NCBI GenBank assembly: GCA_964247055.1
Contig: OZ176057.1
Coordinates: 2,976,001-3,040,000 of the forward strand
Source: Paragordius varius
Taxonomy: Eukaryota > Nematomorpha
Direction of reading: 5' to 3'
Length of the DNA: 64,000 bases
Shown here: positions 9,426 through 24,049 of the stretch, piece after piece
How the letters are laid out: each line of letters starts with the position of its first letter
Numbering within the stretch: the first letter of the stretch is position 1
The notes under the pieces: model-generated
What the model was told of the DNA's origin: nothing
Databases searched by the model: none
Seen by the model: only the letters and a program-made list of their open reading frames with translations
Program-made: the position numbers and the translations under genes

Positions 9426-12400
9426 TATAGCCATGTATTTAATATCATTCGAAAGAGCGCGAAAAACTGTATCTTTCGAATGGTAGTTGGTCATTTAATC
9501 AATTTAATGTAAAAGTTATTTGAGTTTATATGGTCAAAATTTTTAATTAACCTACCCTTAAATAAATCAAAAATTTTCACAGACAAACTAATTTAAAAAT
9601 CATATAAATTATTTTACTATAGTTATTAGGGTTACATTAGTAATAAATTAAAAAAATCTTTAAAAAGCTTTTGGTTTGCATTTTCAAAAAAATTATTATT
9701 ATCAATATTTTACCTAGCGGATACTAAAATGCATAGTTAAAACTCTAAATTTATAACATTATATATTGAAAATACGTTAAAATTTGTATTTAGTCTTTGA
9801 AATTTTGAAATTATAGGCCTCCTAAAGAAAACAAATTAATATTGATGAGATAGTAATTTTTTAAAAACTTAAAAATAGCTGTTTTGAATGACATAAAAGC
9901 AATAAATAAGTTTTTTAATCAAAAAAATTTCTTGTGTTATCTTTTTTGGACCATTGCCATCTAGACAAGGTGTGAGATATTTTCACCCATTAGTTTTAAA
10001 AATTATATTATTAAAAACGCTCTCGCTTAGTGGGTTTGTCGCTTCCTATGTCGAATATTAACTATCGATTTAAAACATATTAGTATGCATTTTATAGATT
10101 ACTCTTTCGAATAATATATTACAAATGGGCATTTATTGTATATTTTCGAAAAAAAACATATCTTAGTAAAAATTTGGAGGGCGCATAATCAAAAAAATTA
10201 AATAATTCAAAATTAGCTGGAATTATAATTTTTACTTGGGATTTACTGTTAACATTATAGTAAATATCAGAAAATGCAAAAAACTCGAGTGGCAGAAAAA
10301 TTTGTTGTCTAGTGTAATTGTAGTATTTTTTAAATCAAGGCTCTAACATAAACATCCGAATATTATATTAAAAAATAATAAATTAACACTTAGTAAAGGC
10401 AGATAAATTTGTATTACTGCTTAATATGGATGCTGCATCAGCTGTATTCATTTTATGGTCAAAACCCCAACCTAGGCCAGTTTTCAAAAAAGTACTTTAT
10501 AAATAAAAGTTAAAAAAATGGCTAATGTATATTTATTATTGATTGATAATTATTTTTAATGATATTACATAAAATTTTGATAGATGTATTGAAAATTATA
10601 TATTTATATTTTATACTTATTCAATAATTTCTAATATGTATTTCAATTCATTTATGAATAGTAAAATATGTGGGTGTGATTGATATAGATTAATGAAGAT
10701 ATATATATATATATATATATATATAGATATATATATATGCATGATAAATGAAAGTCATAATAAAAAATATAAGTAGCATGGTGAGACATAAACACAAAAT
10801 GATCGATTAAAAAATTTATTTGGCTAATTTTGATTTTATAATAAATTTTCAGAAACTTATATATTTCATAAAACACGGTGTGGACACATACCACCATGTG
10901 TATGTTATATGTAATATTTCAGGGTGAAACTATTGTTTTTACACCTGATACTAGAAAAGATATGAATGCTATTACAAAATAATTAAAAACATATATAAAG
11001 AAACATTGTATAAAAAATATACAAAAAAATTAGGCTAAAAAATAAAAATAGATATTATTAGAAAAGTGTGGATATAGATTATGAATGCAGTGTGTATGCT
11101 TTAACTGGTCAGTGGTGTATGGTAATAATCAAATAGTTTTATACATACAAAACAAATTCACAATAAATGCTATATTTTATCACTATGTCACTAATATTTG
11201 CTTCTATGATTGATTAAACAAATTACATATATATGTATATATAAATTATATATAAAATTCGTCCATAAAATACAAAATTCACGCAGATCATTACCTTCAT
11301 GGTATCAACCGCATTAAGTAGGGTTAATATTTTGTGTATAAACCAAATAAGTAAATCGCCATGCCGTTTTTACTAAGGGTAATGATATGCACAAATTTTG
11401 TATTACACTCATGTATCCTTTATTATATCAAAAAGATTTTTTCGTTAGGGTATAAATATTTGGTAAAGAAAGGAGTAACAAGAACTCTATGGTAATTATT
11501 ATATTTTTTTGATATATATGGTTAATAATAGAGCTGTTTTTATTTCACTCTTTAACAAATATTTCTACCCTAACGAGTGAAAATAAATTTTTGATAGAAA
11601 AGAGGATACATGATTGTATATCACTATAATGATCGTCTGCCCCAAAAACCAAATACGGTAAATATATTTTTAGTTTTAAAATAAAAAGCTAAAGAGGTAT
11701 ATTAGAAAAGGAGGGTAGGCTAGAGGGACAAAACGCTAAGCATTAATCATAAATTACATATAAATTTTTTAACATTCGCAACTATTTTTATAATGATATA
11801 AATTTGGATATACATATATGGTTTCAAAAATGTCTTCAAAAATATTGAAATTTTTTAAAAATAAAATATAGTTTTATACATTTAATTATATATGTAAAGA
11901 TGTTTGCAAATTTAAAAATAATCTCTATTGTATGATAATTTTAATGATTTTCTAATTATATTGTAATATTTAATTCTAATATTATATTTTATCTAATATA
12001 TCTGAATAATATAAATTTACTAATTAAACAAAACATAGCATAATAAATTGAGGGAAGGATATTGGTATTCACAAGGAATTGACTACAATTTGCTAGGTTT
12101 ATATAATTATATAGTATAATATTTGATGATTTTTGAAGTAAATGAATCAATGAATGACAAAATATCGAATATACCGCATTCCGAACATATTGTAAAACAA
12201 ATTTTTTTCGTTTGCGCATTGTGTCTGATAAACCAATCTCTAATATATATATATATAGATATATAAAAAATATGAACCAATTTTTATAATCAATATTTTG
12301 GTAATGACTGTGGCGTAAAGTTTATTTTGGTGAGTTTATTCTGTAAAAAATAAAGCTGTATTGGTAAAAATTAGTAGTTAGAGGGAAACCACCAAAGCTT

Positions 12401-12909
12401 GTTTTTTCATCATTAAATAATTATTTGAGACTATTAGCACTTAATCTAAATTTGGGTAACTGATTACCTTAGGCCAGCTAAAAATTTATCTTTCGAAAGC
12501 AAAGAGGGAGTCCTTAAAATTTACCTAAATCTCAATAAACATATAATTGGGCTAAAATTTCAAACGAAAATCATGTTGTGTAAAAAAGTCCCAATATTTA
12601 ATCAATTCGTCTTTTCAGATTTAATTTAATAATATCGGGTTTAAGCTAAAATTTGAGTATTTTATAAATTTATTTAAAAACATAGTATAAGTACATTTTT
12701 TATAATCCCTTTACTATATTTTGCACAAATTTTTGTGTTAAATATTTAAAATAACTTCAATCTATTTGGTTGACTTTATACAGCCCGGGTGTCGTCAACT
12801 ACTTTAATATAAATTAAGACACATGTCCACATAATGCGTATTGAATTTTTAGAAAAATTTAATAAATTAAAAACTAAATCAATACTCTCGGCACCTTAAT
12901 AATATTACC
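9426..12909. other. Gene-free flank downstream of MEX-3
   Basis: It holds an (AT)n/GATATA simple repeat at about 10700-10738, a long hairpin at 11400-11622 and several ATATAT runs. The stretch nearest 12909 probably includes the MEX-3 3' UTR. No protein gene or RNA gene is recognised. Confidence 0.5.
11400..11622. repeat. Long imperfect inverted repeat (hairpin)
   Basis: The left arm (about 11400-11500) and the right arm (about 11522-11622) are near-reverse complements. Matching blocks include TCATGTATCCT with AGGATACATGA, TTCGTTAGGGTA with TACCCTAACGA, AAATATTTGGTAAAGA with TCTTTAACAAATATTT, and an ACTCTAT/ATAGAGC pair. The loop is about 20 bp. It resembles neither of the two arm-type families listed elsewhere. 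It could be a small MITE or a transcribed hairpin RNA. Confidence 0.75.
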
Positions 12910-15900
12910 TTAAGCCGAAGATTTGTAACTATTCTTGGAAAATCTGATTGTATTGTTATTGTAGTATTGATCCTCAAACTTTTTTTGGCAACTCTCTGGT
13001 TGACCGGATGATATACCCGATGAAAATATCCCATTACTATCAATTTTCAACGAGTCAAGCTTTTGTTGTGATTGTGCATTAAACTGTGTAACCAAATTAT
13101 ATGGATTGTTCCAGTCTGGTGGATTTAATGGCACATTCCCAGACGCCAACTGATGGTAAAATGAATCGGTTGTAGTCTTGACAAACATATGATTTCTGGG
13201 TTTTTCACTTTCTTTGCTGCTGTCTTGACGATTAGTGTTACTATTTTCCGGCATTTCATAATTTCCTTGATTACTTTTACATTCTTCGGAAGAGAGCGCC
13301 GAGGGCGGCGATGGCGTAGAAGTCGGAACTTCCGGTATAATTCCATGTAATTTTTGAAACAATTTTAGTTGAGCCATTTGATAACTCAAGGTTGATTCAT
13401 CATTAGCCATATTTACATTATTGCCGGTAGCAGCATTATCATTGTGATTGTTAGCATGATGGTCAGACGACAAGAAGGCAGATCTGACTATACTATCACT
13501 ATTGTAACGTTTATCACGTCCTGCAACATTCTCATTCTTATTCGGACGAGAGGGCGAATTGGACCAAAACCCTTGAGAAGCCAATGATGTGTTTTCATTC
13601 AAATGATTATTTACCATATATTGGTAAATATTATTATTTCCGTTATAATTGAAGTATTCATGATAAAAGGCCTGATGACCCACGCTTTCTCCCGAAACCG
13701 TTTGATTGTCCGACTTATAATTCATAATGTTATTTCCCTCTGATTCGTCTTCCAAGAATTTTAAGACATCGTTTGGTGGTTGTGATTCCAAAATAGATGA
13801 TTCGGTACCAAAACTACTACTTTTCCCATGTTGATCACCCTTATTAATATTATGGGCAATGGTAACATTTAAAGTTTCATTTGGTTGATTAACAGCAATG
13901 TCCGAAAGTGGGGAGTTTGAAGAAACAGCTGAATTTAAATGAACATTGGGTTTTTCTTCCATACTAATTGTAGAGTTTGTAACTGTGGATGATCGAGCCG
14001 CCAAAAACTGATTGAGTTTTGCGATTAAAAGATCTTGATAATGTTTTTCATCATGGCTTTTTTCACAATATTCGTTAGAATTATTATTCATACCATTTAA
14101 TAATGTCTCAATGTCGGTGGTAACACCGAAATGACTAGATATAGAGCCATTATTGTTTGCAGACAGAACCGCAGAATTTTCATTTAAAGTTAGTGAATTT
14201 AATTTTTCTGCGTCATTTGCGCAACTAGAAGTACCGTTTATATTAGACATCAATGAGAATCGACGAGCTAAAAGCTCCTTGAGCCTTTGTTGAATTTGAT
14301 TGGAGGCTTGACAGTCGGCGTTCATTTGATTGTAGTTTCCGCTGGCAGTTAGAGAAAGAGAACGCATTTGTTTCATATTATTTATTGACGCCCCGTATCC
14401 GTCTTGCAAAGATGTTTGCTGATGCAATGGGTAATTGCTTCCGTACGTATTGTTAGTATTGAAATGATTACCGGCATTTAATGATTGACGCAAATATTCC
14501 TGTCCAACACTACTTCCATTGGTCCCATAATTGAGTTTTGTTAACAAACCCATAAGAGCATGTAGAGTTTCTCCAGTAGGCTTATGGTTTGGGGTTTGTT
14601 TATTGCCTAAGCAGCCAACTAAAAGTGATAAAAGTGATGAAATTTGCTGATTGGGATTATTGGTTTGCCCACAATATTGTTGAATCATGTCAAGCAAATT
14701 TTGATACGAAATCCCTCTAGGACCTGAGAGATATATGTAAAAAACGGTTATTACCATACAATAAAATTTTAGTCGCATAAAAATAAAGGAATTATGGTTA
14801 TATTGAAAAAAAATTCGATAATATTTAAAATATTAAAATAATCAAACCTCCTTGATTAAAGCCATTTGGATGTAGATTAATGCTTCCAGCGCCAACCATG
14901 CCACCATTTAGATTGGCCGGGGCCGGTATATGTATCACGCCCTGACTCGCCGTAGTACTGGCCAAAATTCCACCCGACATACTCGTCCGCACAGCAATAT
15001 GATTTTCAATTTGAATTCTTGCACTGTGCACATTAGCCGGGTTTCCTGTAATCTCAAACACTGGCTCCCTATCCCGACTTGGGGTTACTATGTAAGTGTG
15101 TGTATTCTGTTGAATGCGTTTTATGGTTGCGCCTTTGGGGCCTACAACTAAGCCAACCACTTTATACGGTACCCTAACACGTATAGTTATTTGCGTATTA
15201 AAATCGTTATTATTACCATTACAGTTATTAATTCCGTTTCCATTTGGAGCCATTAATGAACACGCTTGATCACCTAGTAGAGCACCGTTGGAAACTACTC
15301 CATTGCTATTAGCTGTTGATGCAAAATTGACATCAACGGGAAAACCATTACCAATAACTTGAGAATTTGGTAAAAGGTTATTACTTGTAGTACTTGTATG
15401 ACCGGCGTTACTCGTTTCCATAACGGCAGAATCACTTAATTCAGTGGCACTATTATGCACCAAGAGATGACTAGATAGTGTTTGGGAAACTGAGCCCTGT
15501 GGTTGGACTTGCTGTAAACAGAGCATGGAGGAATTTGGATTATGCGTATTTATGCTAGCATTATTATTATTTTTATTATTCAACATAAATAAATTGTTGG
15601 TTGTACGGTCAATTTCGTCAGGAACGCCCAGAATACTACCATCATTGTTAGCATTAGGGTTTGGGGTAAAAAAAGTGCCCGCAGAAACCGAATCAAGTAA
15701 AAATGGCGGTGCTGAATTTTTACGGCTCGCGCGTATAGCACTAAAATGTTCAGCTGCCAATATGATTTCACGTTTAGCTATAGTGACATCTTCTTTCCGA
15801 CCAGTAACGACAAAGACCGGCTCCTCGCCTCGAACCGGCGTTTTGATGTACGTATTAGTTTTTGCCCTTAAAGCCTTAATTTTGCAACCTAGAAATGTAG

Positions 15901-18900
15901 AAAATATATTATTTTAAATCAAATAGTTTGTGCTAAAAAAATAGTTATTGGTATTTGAAGTCTAATGGGTTAGGTCAAATATTTGCCATAAAATTTAAAA
16001 ATTTAATTTTCGGATGATTTGAATGTTTTTGCATATATATAATAATTTAAAAAAATTGCATACCTTATTGTAATACGACTAAATTTGAATGTCCCACAGT
16101 TTACAAGAAAAATCTTTTAAAATAACATATAATTGGATTATTTTAAGAAATATTTGAATGTAAAAAAATAAATTCATAATTTCATATTGTGTAGCCAAGT
16201 TAAAAATAATTTGGATACCACTTGTTTTATACATGACTCACGAAACAAAAACACAGAGCTAAAATGACCTTTAACCGAAAACTTTAAATTATATAATAAT
16301 ATTTTGAATATGAAATTATAGGATGTTTCTTATTTTGTAATCATTTTTTGATTAATTTTAGTATAACCAAAAGTTCAAAATGTTTAACAAAATAGGAGTA
16401 TCAGAACCATAAATGCAGACAAAAATTGTAGAAAATTATCTTCATGGGTTCAAAGAGAAAAAAAGTACAAAGGATATATAGGTATGTATAAACTAAATAA
16501 AAAGTTTATATTTTACAGGATAATATTTTTTTAGCTAATAAAAATATTATTGGTTAATGGCATGTATATCGGTGAATAACAAAAATACGTACAAAACAAT
16601 CACAGTACTAATGCATTAATGTTAAAACCATTTAACCAATATTATGGTTATCCTTAAAATTGTTTTCCACAATACGAAACATCTTTTCGTAACCACGAAA
16701 CCTGATAGCTTTGATCTTTTTTGGTTTTTGTTATTTGCTGTAGGGAGAGCATAAATAGCAAATCAAACATTTTATAAATGCCTGGAGTGTGAACTCATGT
16801 TCTTACAATGTTTCGTTCTAATATATACTTATCCAATACAATTATTAAGAAATAAATTAACATATTTACATAATTACTTTTGTATAGTAATATAAAATTT
16901 GTTTACAAACTAACATTTAAATTTTATTTATGGTTCGGATACGAGTGAAAACAAAATGAGTTCAAATGTCACTGTACTTTTTTTTACCCAAAAGAATGTT
17001 GTTATTTTTAGCATGTCCTTATCAACTTGGAACTTTATTGATTACAGTATGCGCATTTAAATTAGCCAATAGGAAACACAGTAGTATATGGGTAAAAACA
17101 AGATAATTTTATAATTAAACAATTTTTTATTTTCTTACAACATTAATTTGTTAATTTTATGGACAAAATTCGTTTTATAACACACGCTGACTAGGATAAA
17201 TGTGCATAGTTTGAATGGCATATTTAATTTATAACTTTTACAAAAGCTTTAAAACCAGGCCAGCAATCTAAAAATGTTCAAGTTTAATGAACTCACAATA
17301 TGGTTGTTTTTAAACCTTTTTTGTTAACATTATTTTTGGACTGAAAAAAACAACCAATAACAAAATATACATGGATTCTATGGATATTTACTAAATAAAT
17401 TAAAACAAATAAAAAATCAATAATATTTTTTTGGATACTTTACTTTTTTAGCATTTCCTAAATATCATGTATAAAAAATATTAATTTATATGTAGACTTA
17501 GATGATTGTAAATTTTTTATACAATCTTGAAAAATCGAATCAAATTACAATTAAAGCTTTTAATTATTCACAGTAGAGTATAATTAAATAAAAATTTTTC
17601 CTATGTTTTAATGCCATATTGTACTGTATAAAGATTAAAATTATAAATTTATTTAAGGTGATAAAAAATATTTTGCTATAGTCATTCATCTTTGATTTGT
17701 AAAAAAATTATTGCCTTATATTATTACAACGTCATTTTCAAAATTCTGCGGGGCTTTTAGGATGTATCCATTTTCTTTTAATAAATGTGTCGTTTTGGGT
17801 AGATGGAGATAATATCTAAAATATGAACATCTGTCGAGACTGTTTTATAAAACACTGTAAGCTTACATAGTAACGTACAATAAATGGAGTGTAATCGAAA
17901 TTTAAGTTGGGAGGTCACAAATGTATCATAACAAAATGACACCAATAAACACATAAAAAACGAAAAGGACATTCCCCGTTTTGTTTTAGTCAGAGATGTG
18001 TGCTTATGCCAAATATTTCGTAGCTTCGTAAAGTTTAGTAACCCTAAAATCGCCACGCACTAAATATCGATTTACAAGCGTTGGTTATACACCATATACA
18101 TTATAGTAAAACTGTCCCAAATTTTATGACACGACCAATGAATAGCACGTTTAGAAATCTGTTCCTTTTGTACATATGATTGTCTGCCAATAATTACATA
18201 AAAAATTTAGATTACACAAAAAGAAAGATGTTTATAAATGTACATCATAATGTTAGCCTATACGAGCTTGGGGTAAACGTACTTGCATTTCTCCATTTAT
18301 TAAACATCGGAAATGAGAGAAAACAATGTAACTTACCGTACATATGGATAGGGGCATTATGCATTGTAAAATATGAGTAATAACAAGGAAATTCTAAAAA
18401 TAACTTTTAACAATGAACAGTAATGAGCAAATGCTATCCAGAGTAGCAAATAAAATTTACTTTTGATGTGTTGGGTACGGAAGGGTAAAAATATTTATTA
18501 AAATAATAAATTGATTAATAAAATCTTAACCGTATTGTTTGTAAAAAAATTTACAAAATATAAGCATGTATATAATGGATATTTAAAAAAACTGATTATT
18601 TTCTGCAAAAACATTTTAATTCAAACAGGATGTTGTTATCAAATTTATTACAAAGCAGTTTATCAAAACGAATGATCATAAATAAAATTAATTATTCATT
18701 ATTTATCCAATATTTATTTGAATAAATTATAAAATAATTAAATAATTCATAAAGTTAAACAAGAAACTGACACATTTAAGTTATTCTTAGAATTTAACAC
18801 ACCTCTTTAAATTTATAGTTTTATTTGTGTCTATGCGTAAATAATGACCTAATGAAATAAAAATGTCACCTGAATAGATTAAAGACTCTAAAACTAAATT

Positions 18901-19970
18901 GTAATTTTTGATAATTTACAGTTAATATTAAATTTAGCTTAAAATTGATTTTTCCCATATCCTGGGCTTGCAACAATGTATTTTAAAAAACTAAAAAACG
19001 ACAAACCTTGCCGACCAACAATTTCAGCCACATGTTCTGAGCTTGGAACTGGGACACATTCCGTCATATTGGTTCCACCTTTCTTTTTAGCAAAACATGA
19101 AAGATTATTGTTTGTACCACCGACGCTATTTAAATCAGGGTGTTGTAAATCGTCTGCCATACCGTCGTTCGCAATCATCCCTATCGTCTGCTCATCCAAA
19201 CCGTTAGCTATCAATAAATCTTGGGACAAGTAAAAGTTATTGTTATTAGCATATTCATTAAGCGCGAATCTAAGATCCGAAGATAAATTAGTATTGTTTA
19301 TATCTTCAACACCATTCATATTACTATTAGCATCGTTATTAGCAGAGGTTAACAATCCAACACTACTTAGGAGTGTGGCGTATAATTCTTGGTTTGTCAT
19401 ATTTGAAGTAATATTATGATTATTTGTCAGTTGGGATTGACAATGATTATTGTTAAAGGAGGCATTCCTTGCAACATTTAAGCTATCCAAGTAATAATTT
19501 TTTAATAAGGTGTCACTTGTTGAATTCACCCCATTATGAAAACCAATGACATTATTGGTAACATAATCATTGTTATTATTAGCATCGGTATTTATATCAT
19601 CATTACTATTTCGTTTATCACAATTTTTACAATTATCATGCGTTACTTTTATTTCTTGATTACTATTACAATGGGATGAGCTCGAAATGGATTGAAATAA
19701 TTGCGTTAACATTGAAGATAAAGCTTCGTTTTTACTTTGAAGTTCAGTGGCATTCTTTTCAGCATCTCTTTTTAAATTATTTGTACTGATGTGATCCAAT
19801 TTCCCATTTGTAAGATAATCCGAAGTTAATGAAACTTTTAGCGAAATTTTAGGAAAACAATTTCCATTTTTATTAATAGTTGAGTCACCATTACTAGATA
19901 ATTTAGCGTTATAATTGCTATTATTCGTATTGTTGTCAGTTATATTAGATAAAGAAAAATTTTCAACCAT
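12910..19970 (-). CDS. mex-3: MEX-3 RNA-binding protein (two KH domains), three exons
   Basis: Exons 19007-19970, 14848-15888 and 12910-14723 join in phase (3819 nt, 1272 aa). MEX-3 proteins bind mRNA 3' UTRs and repress translation in early embryos and germ cells. The ATG at 19970 has a TAA in frame three codons upstream and good context (CAAAATGG). KH1 (about residues 303-373) spans intron 1. It runs from [19 protein letters not shown] into [20 protein letters not shown], with GXXG = GRQG. KH2 (about 555-622) has [20 protein letters not shown] and GXXG = GPKG. The remaining ~1100 residues are Asn/Ser-rich and probably disordered. No C-terminal RING finger is seen, unlike vertebrate MEX3A-D. 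The protein is about twice the usual length because of its low-complexity flanks. Donors are GTTTGT and GTTTGA. Confidence 0.93.
15889..19006 (-). other. Intron 1 of MEX-3 (3.1 kb)
   Basis: This interrupts the Gly codon of the KH1 GXXG loop. No coding segment, RNA gene or recognised element was found in it. Open frames at 17778-18056 and 18180-18380 show no motif or splice context and are taken as chance. Intron 2 (14724-14847) is only 124 bp. Confidence 0.7.
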
Positions 19971-21255
19971 TTTGGATTATAAATTTGGTTTTCAAATGCA
20001 GGAAAAAAGATTTATTGATATGCAAATTTAGACATATTGTTATATCATTTATTAATGTGATTATTCAAATTAATAACAACCAGCCCTGTAAGCTGGTAGG
20101 GCCTCTCATCCAATCAATTATTATGCAAATCGAAAAGATAAAATTAACAAACAACAGTCTATATGGTATATCTGTCCGAAATCCCAACATATGAGATGAG
20201 GATAAAATAAAATATAAAAATTAGTTAAAATATATAAATTTTTATAATTAACGTAATTTATACATGTAGCTTTTGACCGGAAATGGGATGTATGTAGACG
20301 TTTTTGTTGTTAGTAAAAAATATAATTCGTTTTTTTTTTGTTATTAAAAAGGGTAAGGCCCCTTATAGAAAAAATAAAAAAAACGCCAAATATCAATAAA
20401 AACTATAATCAATTGTTTTTAATATTAGTTTCTAAATGCAATATATTGAGCAATCATACAAAATATTTTTAAAATGTAATATAAAAAATAAGACCGGAGG
20501 TACATTTTACAAGATAAAAATAAAATAATTTTAAGAATGAAGATGTACATGCATTCCGAAAATTTTTCTATTTTTACAATTATAGTGTAGGTGTATTCAT
20601 ACTACACTTTGTTATTGTTGTTAACAAATGTTAATAAAAAAACATCATTGTTTTTAACTTAAAATGTGCTAATATTGTGTGATATGAGTTTCAACGTTCA
20701 AACGAATTACTTATTTAGATTATGTTAGAGATGGGTTAAACAAATTTTTTTATTAAAATAATATAAATATCCATACATAAATTTTTAGCACCAGTTAAGT
20801 TAATAAATGTTATTTTTTAAAAAAAACTACTCGAGGAAAAAAAAATAAAATGTCACCACTGTATAAAAAATTATACAATAATTTTAAAAAAATCCTTAAA
20901 ACAAATATTCTTTGTTTTTTATGTAGTAATTTAAATAGTAATTTGTAAGTAAGTCTTGAAAATGGTTTTTATACAAATTTAAGGGTCGATTCCCTAAGTT
21001 TATTTACCTCATAGGTGTATTAACAATATATAATGTATGATATTTCTTAAAAATTGATAAACTTAGAAACGGGAAAATCTTGATAAAAATAACATATATA
21101 ATTTAAAAACAGTATATAGAGGATCGTCTCTTAATTACCTCGTTTTCGGATTACATAGAACAATATACTATTCTTTTTTAATTATTAATAATAATCAATT
21201 TTTTAACATCTTATATTGTAAAAAGTTTAGAAAAAATAATTTTTCATGTTTTAGA

Positions 21256-21320
21256 TCAGTGACACTCAAACTGCGGCCCTAAAAGAGTTTTTTATGACCC
21301 ACGATTTTAAAATTTTTGAT
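21256..21320. mobile_element. hAT-type terminus (solo end)
   Basis: CAGTGACACTCAAACTGCGG followed by CCCTAAAAG matches the CAGTG(A/G)TACTCAAACC.CGGCCCGC end of the hAT at 29460-31854. No partner end was found nearby. Confidence 0.5.
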
Positions 21321-21474
21321 ATACTATATGGAGCGACAGACAGCATCGAAAATTTTATTAGCATCGTAACTCTTAAACTAAGAAAATTATCTTTTTAGGC
21401 CTTATAATTTTTGGTGGTACAATTGGTTTAGATTGTTGATACATTATAAAGGTTGTTTAGTGTACATTCAAGTT

Positions 21475-21912
21475 TAACCATTCATGACCTTTTGGGGTAG
21501 TTTTTACCCCAGGGCCAAATTTAAAATATTAGCTCTTTATGATACTCAAAAATAAATTGTTAAAAAATGTAAAATTGTAAAAATCTCAAACTTTTTCGCT
21601 TTTTTAATCATAAATAAAACATGCAAATAAGTTTTAAAAGATTTGTAAAGCTTTCAAATTGTATACTATTTTTGATATTTATTGACTTTTATAACAGATG
21701 TTCGTTTCAATCGTGTTTATGAACTGAACTTGGGACTCTAGAATTTAAAATTCTGTAAAAATGCTATTTTTTATTCAATACAGAAATGGAGGATTTAATT
21801 ACATTGTAACCAAAGCGATTTTCAAAAGAGTATTTTACTTACTATTTAAGATATAGGTTTGAAAATTACCAAGAAATCGCGTACAAAAAAATTAAGCATG
21901 AAGTGTTAATAT
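21475..21912. repeat. Relic of the TTAA-flanked family
   Basis: It starts TTAACCATTCATGACC with a GGGGTAGTTTTTACCCC hairpin and ends GAAGTGTTAA. Internal blocks (GATATTTATTGA..GTTCGTT..AATC) recur at about 32540-32720. A further inverted copy of its start lies near 52500-52545. Confidence 0.5.
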
Positions 21913-24049
21913 TTAAAATTTGGAACTTTTTTAACGGAAAAGTGCATGGTTCTTTGCATGAGCTAATTAATGTTAATTGATGTGGTTTTTATTTAAAAGA
22001 CAGTCTTTAACACTATTATCACGGTTAAAAAACTTTGATACAATAAACTAATATTTTCAATTAAAATTCTTTTTGATATCCATACAGAATTATATAATTT
22101 TTCATATCAAAACAGTTTCCTTAGAGTGTTTTTATTTAAAAATAATCAGTATGTATTATGTAGAGATGTATATGTGGAAAAAAACACACTTGTACATTGT
22201 TATACTTTTTTGCATGTTTTATAAAATAAATATTTTCGTTTGTCTAGACAGATCTTTAATCATATTATTGTAAAATATATTCAATCGAAATCATCTTTAT
22301 CTGGGAGTTATTTTTAAATAAAAAATATACAATGGTAAAACGTATAAATGAAAGCAGTCAGAAACACGTGTTACATATCTCTGATAATGTAACATAAATA
22401 GAAATAAAATTATTGATTATATATTGGGTAATACCAATCATAGAAAAAATATTTGGCTCATTTTATCCGCATAAGACTCATTTTTATGATAAACTAAAGC
22501 TTTTAAATTTTAATTCAATTATATTAAGATACATTTATATAATTACTATACTTTTTTAGTTAATTCAGGACTAATAAATATGCATTTTGAAAAGGTTTAA
22601 TCAGAATTAAGTTATCTTTAAAAATGAAAATATGCATGATAGCACTTTCATGTTAATTAATACCTACAAAATTAGTTTACGCTTATTAAAACTTAAAAAA
22701 TATGTTTACCGTCTTAACATGAATACATGAATAATCTTAATTTGTTAGAATTCCGAATATTTGTATGATGTGAATTAAATTATTCAATTCTTGGAATTTT
22801 ATTACACGTATTACATTTTCAGGTATTTTCTCCATTTAATAATAGCTTGTCTGCATACATAGTAGCGATATAATATTACCTGTTACAAGGATCATTATTT
22901 ATGATAAAACAAATAATGTTTTAAAAAACGCATAATTTTAATGAATTTTAATTTTATTCCATATATTCACACTTAATAAATATAAATAACCAATAATATC
23001 GCTATTATATACATATGTAATCATTAATTTTTATACAAAAAATTCCCTTTCATCTATCCATATTTATTTTATTGTGGTCAATGTTTATTTAGTGTTGTTT
23101 AAGATTAATTCACAAAATTTTATACATAAAAATTATTTATAAAATTAGGGGGAACACTTTGTTACATAAATATACTCTAAGTTGCTTTTTATTTTTTCGA
23201 TAACGTAAAAATAGTAAAAAGTACATTGTACCTTATTTATTTTTATATATATATACATGAGCGCATCATAATAAACAACGAATATAATTGAATAAACATT
23301 TTTTCTAAGTTTTAACATTATTATTATGTATATAATTATGGACAAACTATTTTTTATACCATACACCATTGTATTTGTTTGATAAAACAACAAAAATGGT
23401 TTTTTATACGTATTTTTTTTCTTTGATTAGTATGTTTAAAGATATATGTTTACACATATAATAATATTTACAGTAGCATATGGCATAAAACTATATTAGT
23501 TCATAATAGAAAAAAAATGTTTTTTTTTAAAAAAAGCAAGGGGATATTATGATATGTATATATGCAACTAGGCTTGTTTTATTAAAAACCATTTTTTTAT
23601 TCTTTTATGGACTAATATTGTTTTATACCATACGCTACTGTATTTTATCATTCATAACAATGATCGGAATCGATTTGTCAACTACATTATAAAATTTTTG
23701 GATAAGATTATATATACAGTCATTATGTTGGCCAATTCAAATTATTTTTGATCGATTGGAAAAACAGTACCGTATGGTATGGGTAAAAATGCAAGAATAG
23801 ATTTTATTTAATTATGGGCTTTGTTTTTCAGTATGAGTAACTATATATTGCTAGAAAATTATTACTTATTGGGATTGCATATATTATAAAAAACAGTCGA
23901 TTACAAAAAATAAGAAAAATAAAACATTTGAATGAACGTTAAATCGAAATTCGCAGACTTGCATGCATTAACGTCACGAAAGGAAATTATTTTTCCATCG
24001 AATTGGGACGGGTAATTGATTTGTTAAATTCAAAGCGGAAAAATCGTGT

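Larger units (their letters stand above)
19971..24049. other. Gene-free stretch upstream of MEX-3
   Basis: It should hold the MEX-3 promoter and 5' UTR just above 19970, but no clear core promoter element stands out. Besides a hAT-like end at 21256 and a TTAA-family relic at 21475-21912, I see no gene, RNA or clear repeat. Confidence 0.5.

Noticed and set aside
15525-15917. 130-codon plus-strand frame
   Set aside because: It is antisense to the KH1-encoding part of MEX-3 exon 2, which has clear family motifs.
17778-18380. Frames of 92 and 66 codons in MEX-3 intron 1
   Set aside because: They have A+T-rich composition, no motif and no splice or promoter context, so they are likely chance.
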